Assembly: GCA_022701365.1 (NCBI GenBank)
Contig: JAKUHH010000027.1
Location: 124,001 to 188,000, forward strand
DNA length: 64,000 bases
Source of the DNA: Mycocentrospora acerina
Lineage: Eukaryota > Ascomycota > Dothideomycetes > Pleosporales
Reading direction: 5' to 3'
The notes below the pieces were generated by a model. It was not told where the DNA came from. It searched no databases and was given only the letters and a program-made list of their open reading frames with translations. Made by a program: the position numbers and the translations under genes. The stretch's first letter is position 1. Each line of letters starts with the position of its first letter. This document shows positions 35,087 through 44,877 of this stretch, piece after piece.

Positions 35087-36059
35087 ATGGGCTTACAATT
35101 TGGTGTTACAGGCCCTGCTGGCTTCAGTGGCTCGCATATCTGTGTTGAGCTCATCAACCGCGGTCACAGCGTCAGAGGGCTCTCAAGGAAGCCCGAAAAA
35201 CTAGGCCTCCATGAGAATTACAAGCCTTATTCGATTAATATTGACATGTGCTCCTTGCTCGACCTGATCGAAGCTTTCCGGGGCCTCGATGTATTGGTAA
35301 ACGCATATGGGCCGCACACGGGAGGTGAACACGCGCTTCAATACAGTAAGATCCTACTATCAAACCAATATTGAGTCCCACTTATGGAAATATTTAGAGC
35401 CATTTTTGGAGCTTACAAGAAAAATTGTCATCGCTGCTAGGGAGGCGAAAGTAGGCTACTTTGTCATGATTGGCGGCTGTGGCTCCCTTCACCTTCCAGG
35501 CAACCGTCTGAAGAGTTGCCTCGAAAGCGAATCATGGTGGCTCTCCTACCGCCGCGGTATCGCTGATAGCGAAGCCCACGTGTCTTATATGGAGGAACGT
35601 CTTGGCTCCATGGGCTCTTCTCTTCGCAACTACCGTAACGCTCGAAAACTTCTACGTGCTGGTAGAGCCGACGACCAGGCAAAGGAAGTCATAGAGCATT
35701 ATGAGAGAACGGCACTGAAAAATGACCATGCGTTGACTTTTGTCACTGCATGTAGGACTACATTCATGTTTTTCGATGGAAATACGTCGTTTAAATGGAC
35801 GTTTGTGTCTCCTCCTGCTTTATACAGGCCTGGCAAGAGGACAGAAAAATACGAGACGATATTCGACGAACTTCCCATCAAGCAGACACAAGTGGAAGCC
35901 AAAAGTCTGGATGGAAGGCTGCACGGAATCAGTGCGGCAGATCTGGCAATTGCAATTGCTGATGAAGCGGAGCTTCAGATTAGGACTGGGAGACACTGGA
36001 GCGCATTTTCAGATATGTCGGACGATGTACCCGCTGATTCTTATCTCTCTCTATCTTAA
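35087..36059 (+). CDS. Atypical SDR, NAD(P)-binding epimerase/reductase-like
   Basis: NAD(P)-binding protein of the NmrA/YwnB-like extended SDR type; the reaction is unknown. Exons 35087-35345 and 35398-36059 (52-nt intron), 306 aa. The cofactor motif is degenerate but placed correctly: QFGVTGPAGFSGSHICVELI, followed by the RGLSRKPEKLG basic patch typical for NADP preference, and LDVLVNAYGPH. Exon 2 begins KPFLELTRKIVIAAREAKV and FVMIGGCGSLHLPG, the family's second strand phrase. A segment of about 60 residues after it (WWLSYRRGIADSEAHVSYM onward) is unusual and may form a lid. It is convergent with the dioxygenase gene. Confidence 0.75.
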
Positions 36060-36403
36060 ACGCGTCATGCCAAAACGCTTTAATTAATTGGAGTTTTATG
36101 CTTGATGAATTTGCTCTCAAAATCCAAAAACTAAAATCTACTTCTCTTAACATACCCTTGAATTAATACATATTTAGGTTGTCCGTGGAAGTTGGTACAA
36201 TTACGTCCAATGTAGTTTCTCACGGTAGTGCCTTGAGGATACAATGCAAGGTCACATCACTTCAAGTGGTTCGATTCACTTATTCAGTGTCTCAAAAATT
36301 CCAGAATCAGTATTTTTCTGGCTACTGTCTCATGAGCAGAAACTGGCTACAAGCTAAGACTACGAGTCGCGGCCTACAAAACGAATTCCTCAAGCACATT
36401 CCC
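36060..36403. other. Convergent 3' gap, no gene
   Basis: Non-coding AT-rich sequence lies between the atypical SDR and the dioxygenase stop codons. It contains no copy of the cluster motif. Confidence 0.55.
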
Positions 36404-37919
36404 TCAGGTCTTTGAAGAAGCATTTTTCAGAATTCTCTCCACCTCTTCAGCATGACTGGAGAAATTGTTAATCAGATCATCCCACATCTTAGGCTCATGC
36501 TCATGCTTAGCATTACTGTTCCACGCATAGTCTGTAATGGTGAAGGGCCTGCTGCTCTCGAACATAAAAGCGATGGATCCTTCGGAAATCCTCATTACTG
36601 GTGGATCAGCTCTACTAGCCTCTTTGAATTGCTCATAGGCAACCCCATGTGGAACCATACCACACTCAAAGGATATACTGCCAGGCTCGAAGCCATCCGA
36701 ACGACCCGCATAGTCACCATAAATAAGACCCATCAACTCAGAGGCAACGTTACGGTGGTAATATGGTGGTCGGTAGGTATGAGAAGCGACATCCCATCGA
36801 GGCTGGAAGGTTAAAATATCTGCCAGAGGAGCTGCAGGATCGCGCGATCTAGCTGTCAAGACGCAAAATATGGAAGGGTCGATGTGATCAACGGAGATGG
36901 ATCCAACATTAACGAACTTCGTAAGGTCGTACTTGTATGGAATATAGTTGCCATGCCAGGCGACGACGTCAAATGGGGAGTGGCGCTGGGTACTTTTAAA
37001 GTATTTACCACCTAACTTATAAATGACATCCCATGGGTCGTTGTGTGTAATCTCATAAGATGCCACGGGATGCAAGAAGTCGCGAGTATTTGCCAACCCG
37101 TTTGCACCAAGAGGGCCAAGCTCCGGAAGCTCGAAATTGGATCCCCAGATCTCTAGAATATAGCCACGTGTTGGACCCTCAATCTTGACTTTGAATCGCT
37201 GGCCACGTTGAATGACACAAATTTCACCTGGCTGCACATACATGTGACCAAACTCAGTCTGAATATCGAGAGCACCTTCTTGTGGTACGATGCAGTAGTC
37301 GCCATCTGAGTTGACGAAAGCAGAGTTTTCCATGCTCTTGTTGCATAAGAAAACATGTGTGGCGAGGCCTTCTTGGAGAGTGGGGTCTCCTGAGCCAGCA
37401 ATCGTTTTGAGGCCAGAAACAAAATCTACGTCGCTCCCTTTGGGTATATCAAACGGTGCCCAAGCCAGCTGAGTAGGTGACAAGTGGACACGTTTGTTCA
37501 TCGGGAGAAAGTTGGATTCGGTGTGGTCGTTGTCTGGAAGGTCCGTCTTTGAGTATATAGTCAGCACATTCTGCTTGGTTAAATATCATATAGTCTGAAC
37601 TTACAAACCCTTGATGAGCCACAGCGGGCCTAGCGCGGTACAACCATGCTTTCTTATTGACTTTACGAGGGGCGACAAATGCAGAAGCTGTCATCTGCTC
37701 GGTATACAGACCGAATCGCACGCTGCGCGGATTGTTTTGCCCCTGTGGAATCGTACCAGGTACAGCTTCAGACTCAAAGTGGTTGTCAAATCCAGGCATG
37801 TATTTATAAGGGTCATTCTTCCTGGTCGCAAATGATGGGATGGTGCCATCTTTTTGGGTCTCTGCCCAATGGAATATCTTTTGATACTCTTTAGGATCGG
37901 TGGTTTGTGTTGAAGGCAT
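36404..37919 (-). CDS. Homogentisate 1,2-dioxygenase-like ring-cleavage enzyme
   Basis: Fe(II) extradiol-type dioxygenase of the HGO family, which opens the ring of homogentisate or a related hydroquinone. Exons 37919-37605 and 37546-36404 (58-nt intron with a CTGAC branch-like site), giving 485 aa. Typical phrases run throughout: YMPGFDNHFESEAVPGTIP, THLSPTQLAWAPFD-type sequence, VDFVSGLKTIAGSGDPTL, GDYCIVPQEGALDIQTEFG and EICVIQRGQRFKV. The iron ligands can be placed: His and Glu in PPYYHRNVASELMGLIYG and His in ECGMVPHGVAYEQF. It is somewhat longer than animal HGO. No maleylacetoacetate isomerase or fumarylacetoacetase gene accompanies it, which differs from the tyrosine/phenylacetate catabolic cluster of aspergilli. 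This leaves open whether homogentisate is the real substrate. Confidence 0.9.
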
Positions 37920-38025
37920 TTTTGTATATTCGTCGGGCAATCAAGAATGAGCGTGAATCAATTTGAATTAAGTATTTTCATGCTCCCAATCTTTCTGTAA
38001 TGCCAAATTTGTGGCGGCCACCAAT

Positions 38026-38094
38026 GTGGGGGGATTAGGTCTTGTTTGGGGGGGAATGTGGGGTTGACTTTTGCCTCTCGTGGACAGTCCCCAC
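38026..38094. promoter_or_regulatory. GTGGGG/CCCCAC boxes (x3), divergent promoter dioxygenase / P450 2
   Basis: GTGGGG at 38026-38031 and 38058-38063, plus CCCCAC at 38089-38094, lie within the 297-bp divergent gap. Contexts are AATGTGGGGGG, AATGTGGGGTTGAC and AGTCCCCACGATA. Confidence 0.65.
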
Positions 38095-38216
38095 GATACA
38101 ATATTCTGCAAATACAGCAGAACCAGCTTTACATTACCCGCATCTCCATACACTGAGCTAAATAGACGTGAGGAGGAGCCATAAATTATTTAGTCTTATC
38201 AACTATCATCTGTATC

Positions 38217-39993
38217 ATGCTTGGCAACATTATCTTCGACATCTCAAACGTGCGCTCAGCGCTACTCGCCGGTATTTTTTGCCTAGTGCTCTATACTATC
38301 TTTGTTTCCCTCTTTAAAGGCAGATGTAGGGGATATTCCAAAATTCCCGGGCCGCGCGGCCTACCAATTATTGGCAACACCATACAATTTGCTCAAAATC
38401 CCCAGAGAAAATGCCAGGAATGGGCGACTCAATACGGAGAACTCTTCAAGGTTCAGTTGGGAGGGGAAAACTGGGTATTCCTCAACAGTCCCGAAGCAGT
38501 TAAAGAGGTCATGGATAAGCAATCGGCCATCACATCTAGTCGCCAGCCTATGCCTGTGCTTTCGGACATTGTCTCGGGTGGGCAACGCTTGCTACTCATG
38601 AAATATTCTCAGCAATGGCGCAAGCTACGTGCTATTGTGCACAAGCTTCTCACCCCAAAAGCGTCTAGTTTGTTCAAACCTAGCCAAGAATTCGAGGCTA
38701 AACAGCTACTTTGGGATATCTTGACGGACAACGAAGACCAAGAGAGTTTTTACCTACACGTGCGACGTTACACCGCATCGGTTGTGATGACAAGCACCTA
38801 CGGTCGACGCATTCCCTCTTGGGTGAGTCATCATTCAACTGTATTGTCTCGCCAGCACTAATACAAACCCTGAATCTAGAACTGTGAGGATGTTCGCGAA
38901 ATCTACGGGCTGATGCAGGAGTTTTCTGAAAGTGCTGCTCCAGGTGCATATATCGCTGATATGATTCCAATGCTTAGCCAGCTACCGTTGGCGCTGCAGT
39001 GGTGGCGATCGTCTGCTCAGAAAAAGTATGAAAGACAACGCGACATCTGGATGAAGTACTGGAACAGTTTAGTAGACCAGATTTCAGCCGGCACAGCACC
39101 AGAGTGCTTCGTAAAGCAGTTCGCTGAGGGAGACTACAGAAAGCAAGATATCAGCGAGACGCAGGCCGCGTTCGTTGCTGGGAGTAAGTGTCATGCCCAG
39201 ATTTCTTTTGCATGCCACATCTTTATTTGTACTTAGACGTTGACATTCCACAGCAATGATTGAAGCAGGCTCAGAAACAACTTCCTCTGCACTAAACTCT
39301 GCAATCAAATATTTGGCAAAATTCCATGATGCACAACGGCAAGCACACGAAGAGCTTGATCGCATTATCGGAAATGACCGTCTACCAAATTTTGACGATG
39401 AGAATGATTTACCATTTGTTCGGGCAATGGTCAAGGAAGTTCTTCGTATCCGCCCTGTTACCAATATTGGGTCTCCCCATTATACAACTGCCGACGTGGT
39501 GTACAAGAGTTACATAATACCAAAGAACACCATAGTGAGTCTCTGCCAGTATGCCATTCACTTTGACCCTAAAAAATGGGAAAACCCGAATGCTTTCGAT
39601 CCCAGTCGCTACTTAAAATACACCCTAAAGGCGGGTGCATACGCAGCGGCTGCCAACCCTAACGAACGTGACCATTTCGATTTTGGTGCAGGCAGAAGGA
39701 TTTGTCCAGGTATGCACTTAGCAGAAAATAGTCTATTTATCACGATTGCTTCAATATTGTGGTTATTCGAAATCAAGCCGTCGGTGGACCAGAACGGAAA
39801 AGAGGAAGAAGTTGATGTTTCGGATGCGGCTTATGAGGAGGGTGTCAATACATTACCGAAGCCATATAGGATTCGTTTTGTTGTCAGGAACAAAGAACGA
39901 GCGAGAGTTCTCCAACATGTCTGGGGTAAGGCCCAAAGAGAAGGTTTCCATTTGGGTGGTGTCAAAATAGATGTCAACGGGGTAGTTAGGTGA
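38217..39993 (+). CDS. Cytochrome P450 (copy 2)
   Basis: Microsomal E-class P450; the substrate is unknown. Three exons: 38217-38822, 38880-39183 and 39254-39993 (introns 57 and 70 nt), giving 549 aa. The membrane anchor is LLAGIFCLVLYTIFVSLF, then the hinge KIPGPRGLPIIGN. The I-helix oxygen site is MIEAGSETTSSAL and the K-helix reads VKEVLRIRPVTN. The heme loop is FDFGAGRRICPGMHLAE with the ligand Cys. The PERF-like region is NAFDPSRYL. Both P450s share the phrases EFEAKQLL/DFESKQVL and the FPHDRDHF-type region before heme, suggesting one common ancestor. It is divergent from the ring-cleavage dioxygenase, so the two are likely co-expressed. Confidence 0.92.
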
Positions 39994-40278
39994 AATATTT
40001 ATTAAAGATGATTACAGTACACTCATCTTGCAGATAAAAGATATTCATATAATTGGAAGAAATCAATAAAATCCTTCATCTAGAAGTGATGAATGTAAAA
40101 CGACGATGTGTTTCTCTCCGAATATTATGACATGTGATGTCAAGCAAGCAAACGATTATTAGTCGTTTAGGAGGCACTTCAATCATTGTTGATCAATCAA
40201 CTTAATAATTTGCGAAGGTTTGATTATTCCAAATTAACTTGCTTTTTTTTCTGCAACGCCAAGCTTCAACAATACGCT

Positions 40279-42127
40279 TTAATTCGTGCTGTGCAAAAAA
40301 TCTAGAAACACCTTCATCAGCCGGTCTGGGCCAGGACTACCTTCACCTTTCCCCAACTCAAATATGAAGGAGCTCCTCTCTGTATGTTTTTCTGTAGGCG
40401 GTTCAATATAAGTTCTCCCACCGTTCGCATAGACTGCCACGCCATGTGCTCCCCTGTTAAACGCTTTCCAAGGTGTCTCCCCAGATGCAAATGTAATGAT
40501 GTCTGTCCCAAATGCGACAGCAGTAGCTCTTTGAGACTCATCTAGCTTGCTATTGAAATTCTGGAAGAGAAAAGCTACATCTAATATATGAGACGAATGG
40601 CCTTTGAAAAGGCCATCCCAAGGATTCTGCTCGTTGAATGCCAACACATAGCTCTCCTTTGGGAATCTGGCAGCCATTTCAATAGCTGGAGTCAGAAATA
40701 GTACGTCGCTTGCAAACTTAAGGATTCTAAAAAGCATCTCGCTGTCATTTGCTGAGTCACATGCAGATTCCGAGAGCTTGTAGTGGTGGAGTAAGGCCTC
40801 TTGAGCTACGGGGTAATTTAATAGTGCCCTAGCCACGCTGAGCCGGAATTCCGCTGCAATATTTGCTTGACGTTTAAGTAAACCTGCGAAAGCAAATACG
40901 CTTGCCTAGATTGTACCGTCAGCATGTTGTGTTTGTAGTTGAAAGGAACAGTCGTTTGACACGGGAGTAAAAGTGGAACTGACATCTAACTTTGTATCTC
41001 CCACCATAATACTCTCACACCAATTCATGCCAGGGATATCGATTTCTTTGTTAGCTAAAGACTCGAAAGAGATTTGGCTCTTGATAATTTCACCATCAAC
41101 GACTGGGAATAGTTGTATACTAGGAGGTATTCTCGTCCAGAAGGCTTCCCCGGGTAGATCCAATAGATGTTCGATGGCGACTGGTCTTGACACATCACTA
41201 GCACTTAGAGCTTCGATTGCTTTGTGTCCATTTTCATCTCCCAGGTCGAGCGGGAGCGGACTTCCTAGAGGAAGACAGCCACCCAAGCAAACAAGCCTTT
41301 TAGCAAGGGGTTCTTCCGACAAAAGCAAGAGGCCAGTGGAGACTGTAAATCGACTAGTCAGTCTTGAAAAAGCACGTAGAGATTTAAGGTTAATCCTAAA
41401 ACTTACCTCCACCAAAACTTTGACCTAAAACAGTCACATTCTCATGATCTCCCCCAAATCCCGAGATATATTCACGGATCCATTTCAACGCTACCCGTTG
41501 ATCTCTCAGCCCGTTATTTGGCTTATATCCAGCCTGCCTCATTTCAGGCGTAGTGAGGAATCCGGGTGCACCCAGACGATAATTGATGTTGATGCCAACG
41601 ATTGGTTTGCCGAGTTTGACTGATAAGCTTACCAATTTGGCCATATCGTACTGTGGCCACCAATTTCCACCAACGACAAGGCCTCCTCCATGAATGAAAA
41701 CCAAAACAGGCAGCCGTAGACTTTTATGTACCTCCGCTCCATTAACTTGGGGTACAGTGATGTTTAGATTTAGGCCCTCAAGATCGCTTGTGCCGGGGTT
41801 TTCAGGCTTAGGCAGGATGCACTGTATGAGCGACAGCTCCTGATCTACAGCGTCTGGTGGACTCAATACTTGAGGACTACGAAAGCTGTTACTAATTCAT
41901 CCATTCGAAAGATTGCTCTGGTTGTAAAAAAAATTAAATTGAAGCAAAAGCCAGAATATCGCCTACCCATAATGCGTAAAATCTTGATCCTTTTTGAGAT
42001 AACGAAAAAGCTGTGGAGTTGAGAATCTATCTTGAAGATCGCCATATTTAATGCCTAGAAACTGCACAACATTTTCAGATTGTATTCCTGTGACTTTGCC
42101 AATCGAGGGATGGATAATTGTCGCCAT
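40279..42127 (-). CDS. Type-B carboxylesterase (copy 2)
   Basis: Second alpha/beta-hydrolase carboxylesterase. Four exons: 42127-41967, 41885-41407, 41342-40917 and 40853-40279, giving 546 aa. Intron 3 is set at 63 nt; an alternative acceptor at 40884 would leave a 33-nt intron, which is implausibly short. Family phrases: VVQFLGIKYGDLQDRF at the N-terminus, VLVFIHGGGLVVGGNWW (oxyanion hole), GININYRLGAPGFL, and the elbow VTVLGQSFGGVSTG with Ser as nucleophile. The Glu of the canonical GESAG elbow is Gln here, which is tolerated in the family. The acid- and His-bearing regions near the C-terminus are less clear than in copy 1. It is divergent from the alpha/beta hydrolase over 283 bp with two cluster motifs. 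Confidence 0.83.
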
Positions 42128-42240
42128 TGATTGCGTATTCAAAAATTATGGCTACTCAGTAGAATAGGAAAGAACAACAATTCCTAAGTTTTCCATGCCA
42201 CTATTATGGCCCAAGAAATCTCTTTGGCGAATATGTGCAT

Positions 42241-42290
42241 GTGGGGGAACTACTCCACCACTGCTAACAACCCCCGTGGTGACTGTGGGG
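42241..42290. promoter_or_regulatory. GTGGGG boxes (x2), divergent promoter esterase 2 / hydrolase
   Basis: GTGGGG occurs at 42241-42246 and 42285-42290, about 115 bp from the esterase start and 120 bp from the hydrolase start. Contexts are CATGTGGGGGAAC and ACTGTGGGGTAAG. Confidence 0.6.
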
Positions 42291-42410
42291 TAAGGTATGA
42301 AGGAGGATTTAGTTAGCGAAAATAGCCGATGCTCTGCGTCAGTCAATACCTCAGCCTCTTCTATTTTTTTAGTACCGTTTATATTCTTCTTACTTGAAAA
42401 AACTGTCAAC

Positions 42411-43262
42411 ATGCCAAAAATCATCGACTCTGAAGGCAGAGACTTTATACAGCATGACAATGGCCAAAAATCCCATTATATTCTCGACGACTTCACCGAC
42501 CCATGGAAGTCACGCGAAACAGTACTCATTCAACATGGTTTTTGCCGAACAAGCGCACATTGGTATCATTGGGTCCCAATTCTAGCACGCAAGTACCGAG
42601 TCATCCGCCGTGATCTACGAGGACACGGCCTGTCAAGCTATCCTGTAGCCTCAGAAAATTACGACTACTCTCTTGAAACTATACTCGACGAGATTGTGGA
42701 GCTTCTAAACGACTTAAAGATCGACAAAGTACACTTCTTGGGCGAATCAACAAGCGGCATGTTGGGTATTGCGCTTGCAGCAAAGTATCCGCATCGTTTA
42801 TTATCACTCACAATATGCTCGTCACCAACCTACCTGCCACAACCTGCACTCGACTTCTTCGCTTTTGAATATGCAGATTGGCCGACAGCATGCAGGAAGC
42901 TAGGTTCGAGAGGATGGGCTCAGGCGCTCAGCAAAGCCCCAGGAACTGTATCATCGACAGATGCCGGATATGTAGAGTGGTGGATTGATCAAGTTGCCGA
43001 ATCTCATGGTGAAGGTCTCGCCGGTTACGCTCAGTTTCTTTCATCGTTTGATTCCAGGCCATTTCTAGAGGATATCAAGACTCCTACATTGATCTTGGTA
43101 CCCAAAAATAGTGCTGTCATCCGTATTGAGCAAATGGAAGAGGTCAAGAAGCAAATTCAGGGCGCGAAATTGGAAGTTATTGACGTACCAGGTCACGAGA
43201 TATTCGTCACCGGAGCTGGAGAGTGTCAGGCAGCGACCATTAAGTTCTGGACATCAATTTGA
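42411..43262 (+). CDS. Alpha/beta hydrolase
   Basis: Single-exon alpha/beta-hydrolase of 283 aa; C-C bond or ester hydrolysis of a ring-cleavage product is a reasonable but unproven role. The start MPKIIDSEGRDF at 42411 is preferred; an in-frame ATG at 42297 would add 38 residues overlapping the motif-bearing promoter. The fold is shown by VLIQHGFCRTSAHWYHW (oxyanion region), VIRRDLRGHGLSSYP (the usual DLRGHGxS), the elbow VHFLGESTSGMLG, the late-strand PTLILVPKNSAVI and the His in DVPGHEIF. The elbow reads G-E-S-T-S rather than G-x-S-x-G, with Gly one residue late. No signal peptide. It is convergent with the reductase, with 97 bp between the stops. Confidence 0.82.
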   Translation: MPKIIDSEGRDFIQHDNGQKSHYILDDFTDPWKSRETVLIQHGFCRTSAHWYHWVPILARKYRVIRRDLRGHGLSSYPVASENYDYSLETILDEIVELLNDLKIDKVHFLGESTSGMLGIALAAKYPHRLLSLTICSSPTYLPQPALDFFAFEYADWPTACRKLGSRGWAQALSKAPGTVSSTDAGYVEWWIDQVAESHGEGLAGYAQFLSSFDSRPFLEDIKTPTLILVPKNSAVIRIEQMEEVKKQIQGAKLEVIDVPGHEIFVTGAGECQAATIKFWTSI

Positions 43263-43359
43263 AGGTACTTGAAAAAGTACAAAATGGCACGTTAACACTA
43301 AAAGATTTTAAAAGAATTCTTTACAAAATCTTTAATAACATAAGAATGGTACTCTTCTA

Positions 43360-44704
43360 CTAGAAATCCGCCTTTGCATCATCGCCTGCCCATGCCCGCC
43401 GAATCAACTCTTGTATTGAAGACTTCTCAACCTGCCTCGGATTAGCGTATGGATTCGCAACGGCGATCTCTGCCGCCTTTGCAATATCCTCTTCTTTCAT
43501 CCCGTAATCCTTTAGCGCTCTTTTAACGCCAAGCTTATCCAAAAGCACATTCAGTCCATGTATAGCATCTCTGTTACTATCTGGAAGTGCATCAGCCAAA
43601 TCAATCAAGATCTCTTTGATTGCGGGAGCATTGTAGGCTAAGGTGTGTGGTAAAATAATAGTATGTGTCTGAGCGTGGGGGAGATTGAACGATCCACCAA
43701 GAGTGTGGCACAACTTGTGGTGGAGGGCCATGTCAACGCTACCTAAGCATACACCGCAAAGCCAAGCCCCAACAAATGCATCATAACGAGCTTGGGCAAG
43801 ATCTTGATTGTTTGTTGCATTATTTATAATTGGTAACGAGGTCGCTAGTGAGTGGATCGCCTTCAGAGCAAGGGTTCTTATTATTGGATTTGTATTCGAC
43901 GCATACAGCGCTTCAACTAAAATTTTGTGGTAAGCAAGTGTCAATCGCGGCGGGTAACGATAATCAATGGCCATGTCGTATGGCATTGCGTGAAGCGAAA
44001 ATCAACTCTGGGTACTGCATAAACAAGAATGCGCTAACTCTCGATATTGGTGCATCATCCAAGACTAGCTTCTTCGTAGATCGGTAAAGGAGTGTGTGGG
44101 GTGTGGGGTAGGAATTGACCCCACATACGAGCAACGACAGCGGGTGAAAACGACCAGTTGTAGAGAACTTACTTGCATGTGAAATAGCGTTGACCCCACT
44201 CGTCGCACTCATGTTTCTTGGGAGTGTATCGGTGAGGTTGACGTCGTAAATGACTGTTTTCGGCAAAATGAGTGGGTCTCGTCGAGTCGTTTTTTTTTGG
44301 TCCACCGTTTCACCCAAAATCGGTGTCATCTCACTCCCTGAGTAGGTGGTGGGTATACAGAGATGCGGCAGATTTGTTCGTACAGCAATTGCTTTCCCCA
44401 GGCCAATTGTACTGCCACCGCCAATCGAGACAATGCCATCAGCTCCTGTCTCCGTTAAGAACTTCAAAGCACGCTCCGTCACATCAAGCGGGGTGTGCAT
44501 TGTTGCCTCGCTGAAGATACCCGCAGCACAAATATCTTGCCCGAGATAGCCTTCGAGAAGCTGTGCATCCTGAATTTGCTCCGGAGTAGAGAGAAGTAGA
44601 GGCGATGAGACGCTAAGTCTAGTCAACTCTCTGCCCAGCTGACTTATAGTTCCTCTACCAAAGATGACTCGACTCGGGTTGCCGTTGTATTCGAATTTTT
44701 CCAT
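43360..44704 (-). CDS. Maleylacetate reductase-like iron-containing alcohol dehydrogenase
   Basis: Member of the Fe-ADH/maleylacetate reductase family, which reduces maleylacetate to 3-oxoadipate in hydroquinone/hydroxyquinol pathways. Exons 44704-44173 and 43916-43360 give 362 aa, the normal size. The start FEYNGNPSRVIFGRGTI is typical of maleylacetate reductases. The NAD(P) region is VSIGGGSTIGLGKAIAV, followed by PTTYSGSEMTPILGET. The metal-domain phrase GVNAISHA joins across the intron to IEALYASNTNP, and SVDMALHHKLCHTLGGSFNLPHAQTH carries the conserved His residues. The intron is 256 nt, about four times longer than others here, and holds three copies of the cluster motif. An in-frame ATG at 43986 inside the intron could start a separate 208-aa C-terminal product. 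Confidence 0.88.
44096..44124. promoter_or_regulatory. GTGGGG/CCCCAC boxes (x3) within reductase intron
   Basis: GTGGGG at 44096-44101 and 44103-44108, and CCCCAC at 44119-44124, form a tandem plus inverted array. It lies 110-138 bp upstream (minus strand) of the intronic ATG at 43986, a spacing like that of the other cluster promoters. Confidence 0.5.
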
Positions 44705-44789
44705 AGTTGTAAAGAAGATTTAAATTAGAATCGGAGCTAGAATTACTCACTTTATTATACGTTTGCTAACCCTCAAAGTTGATTGACGT

Positions 44790-44833
44790 GTGGGGTTGAG
44801 CCAACCGACGATATGAAGTCGGGGAGTGTGGGG
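44790..44833. promoter_or_regulatory. GTGGGG boxes (x2), promoter of reductase
   Basis: GTGGGG at 44790-44795 and 44828-44833 lies about 86-130 bp upstream of the reductase ATG (44704), in the short gap to the regulator's stop codon. Confidence 0.6.
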
Positions 44834-44877
44834 GGCGTGGAGTGGTCTATGAAAGTAGCTGCCAAAAAACGGCGACC

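Noticed and set aside
40884..40916. 33-nt intron in carboxylesterase 2
   Set aside because: Too short for efficient splicing in filamentous ascomycetes; the in-phase acceptor 30 nt further gives a 63-nt intron.
44194..44199. An additional CCCCAC box near the reductase intron
   Set aside because: It lies in exon 1 and encodes the conserved SGVNA segment, so it was not counted as regulatory.
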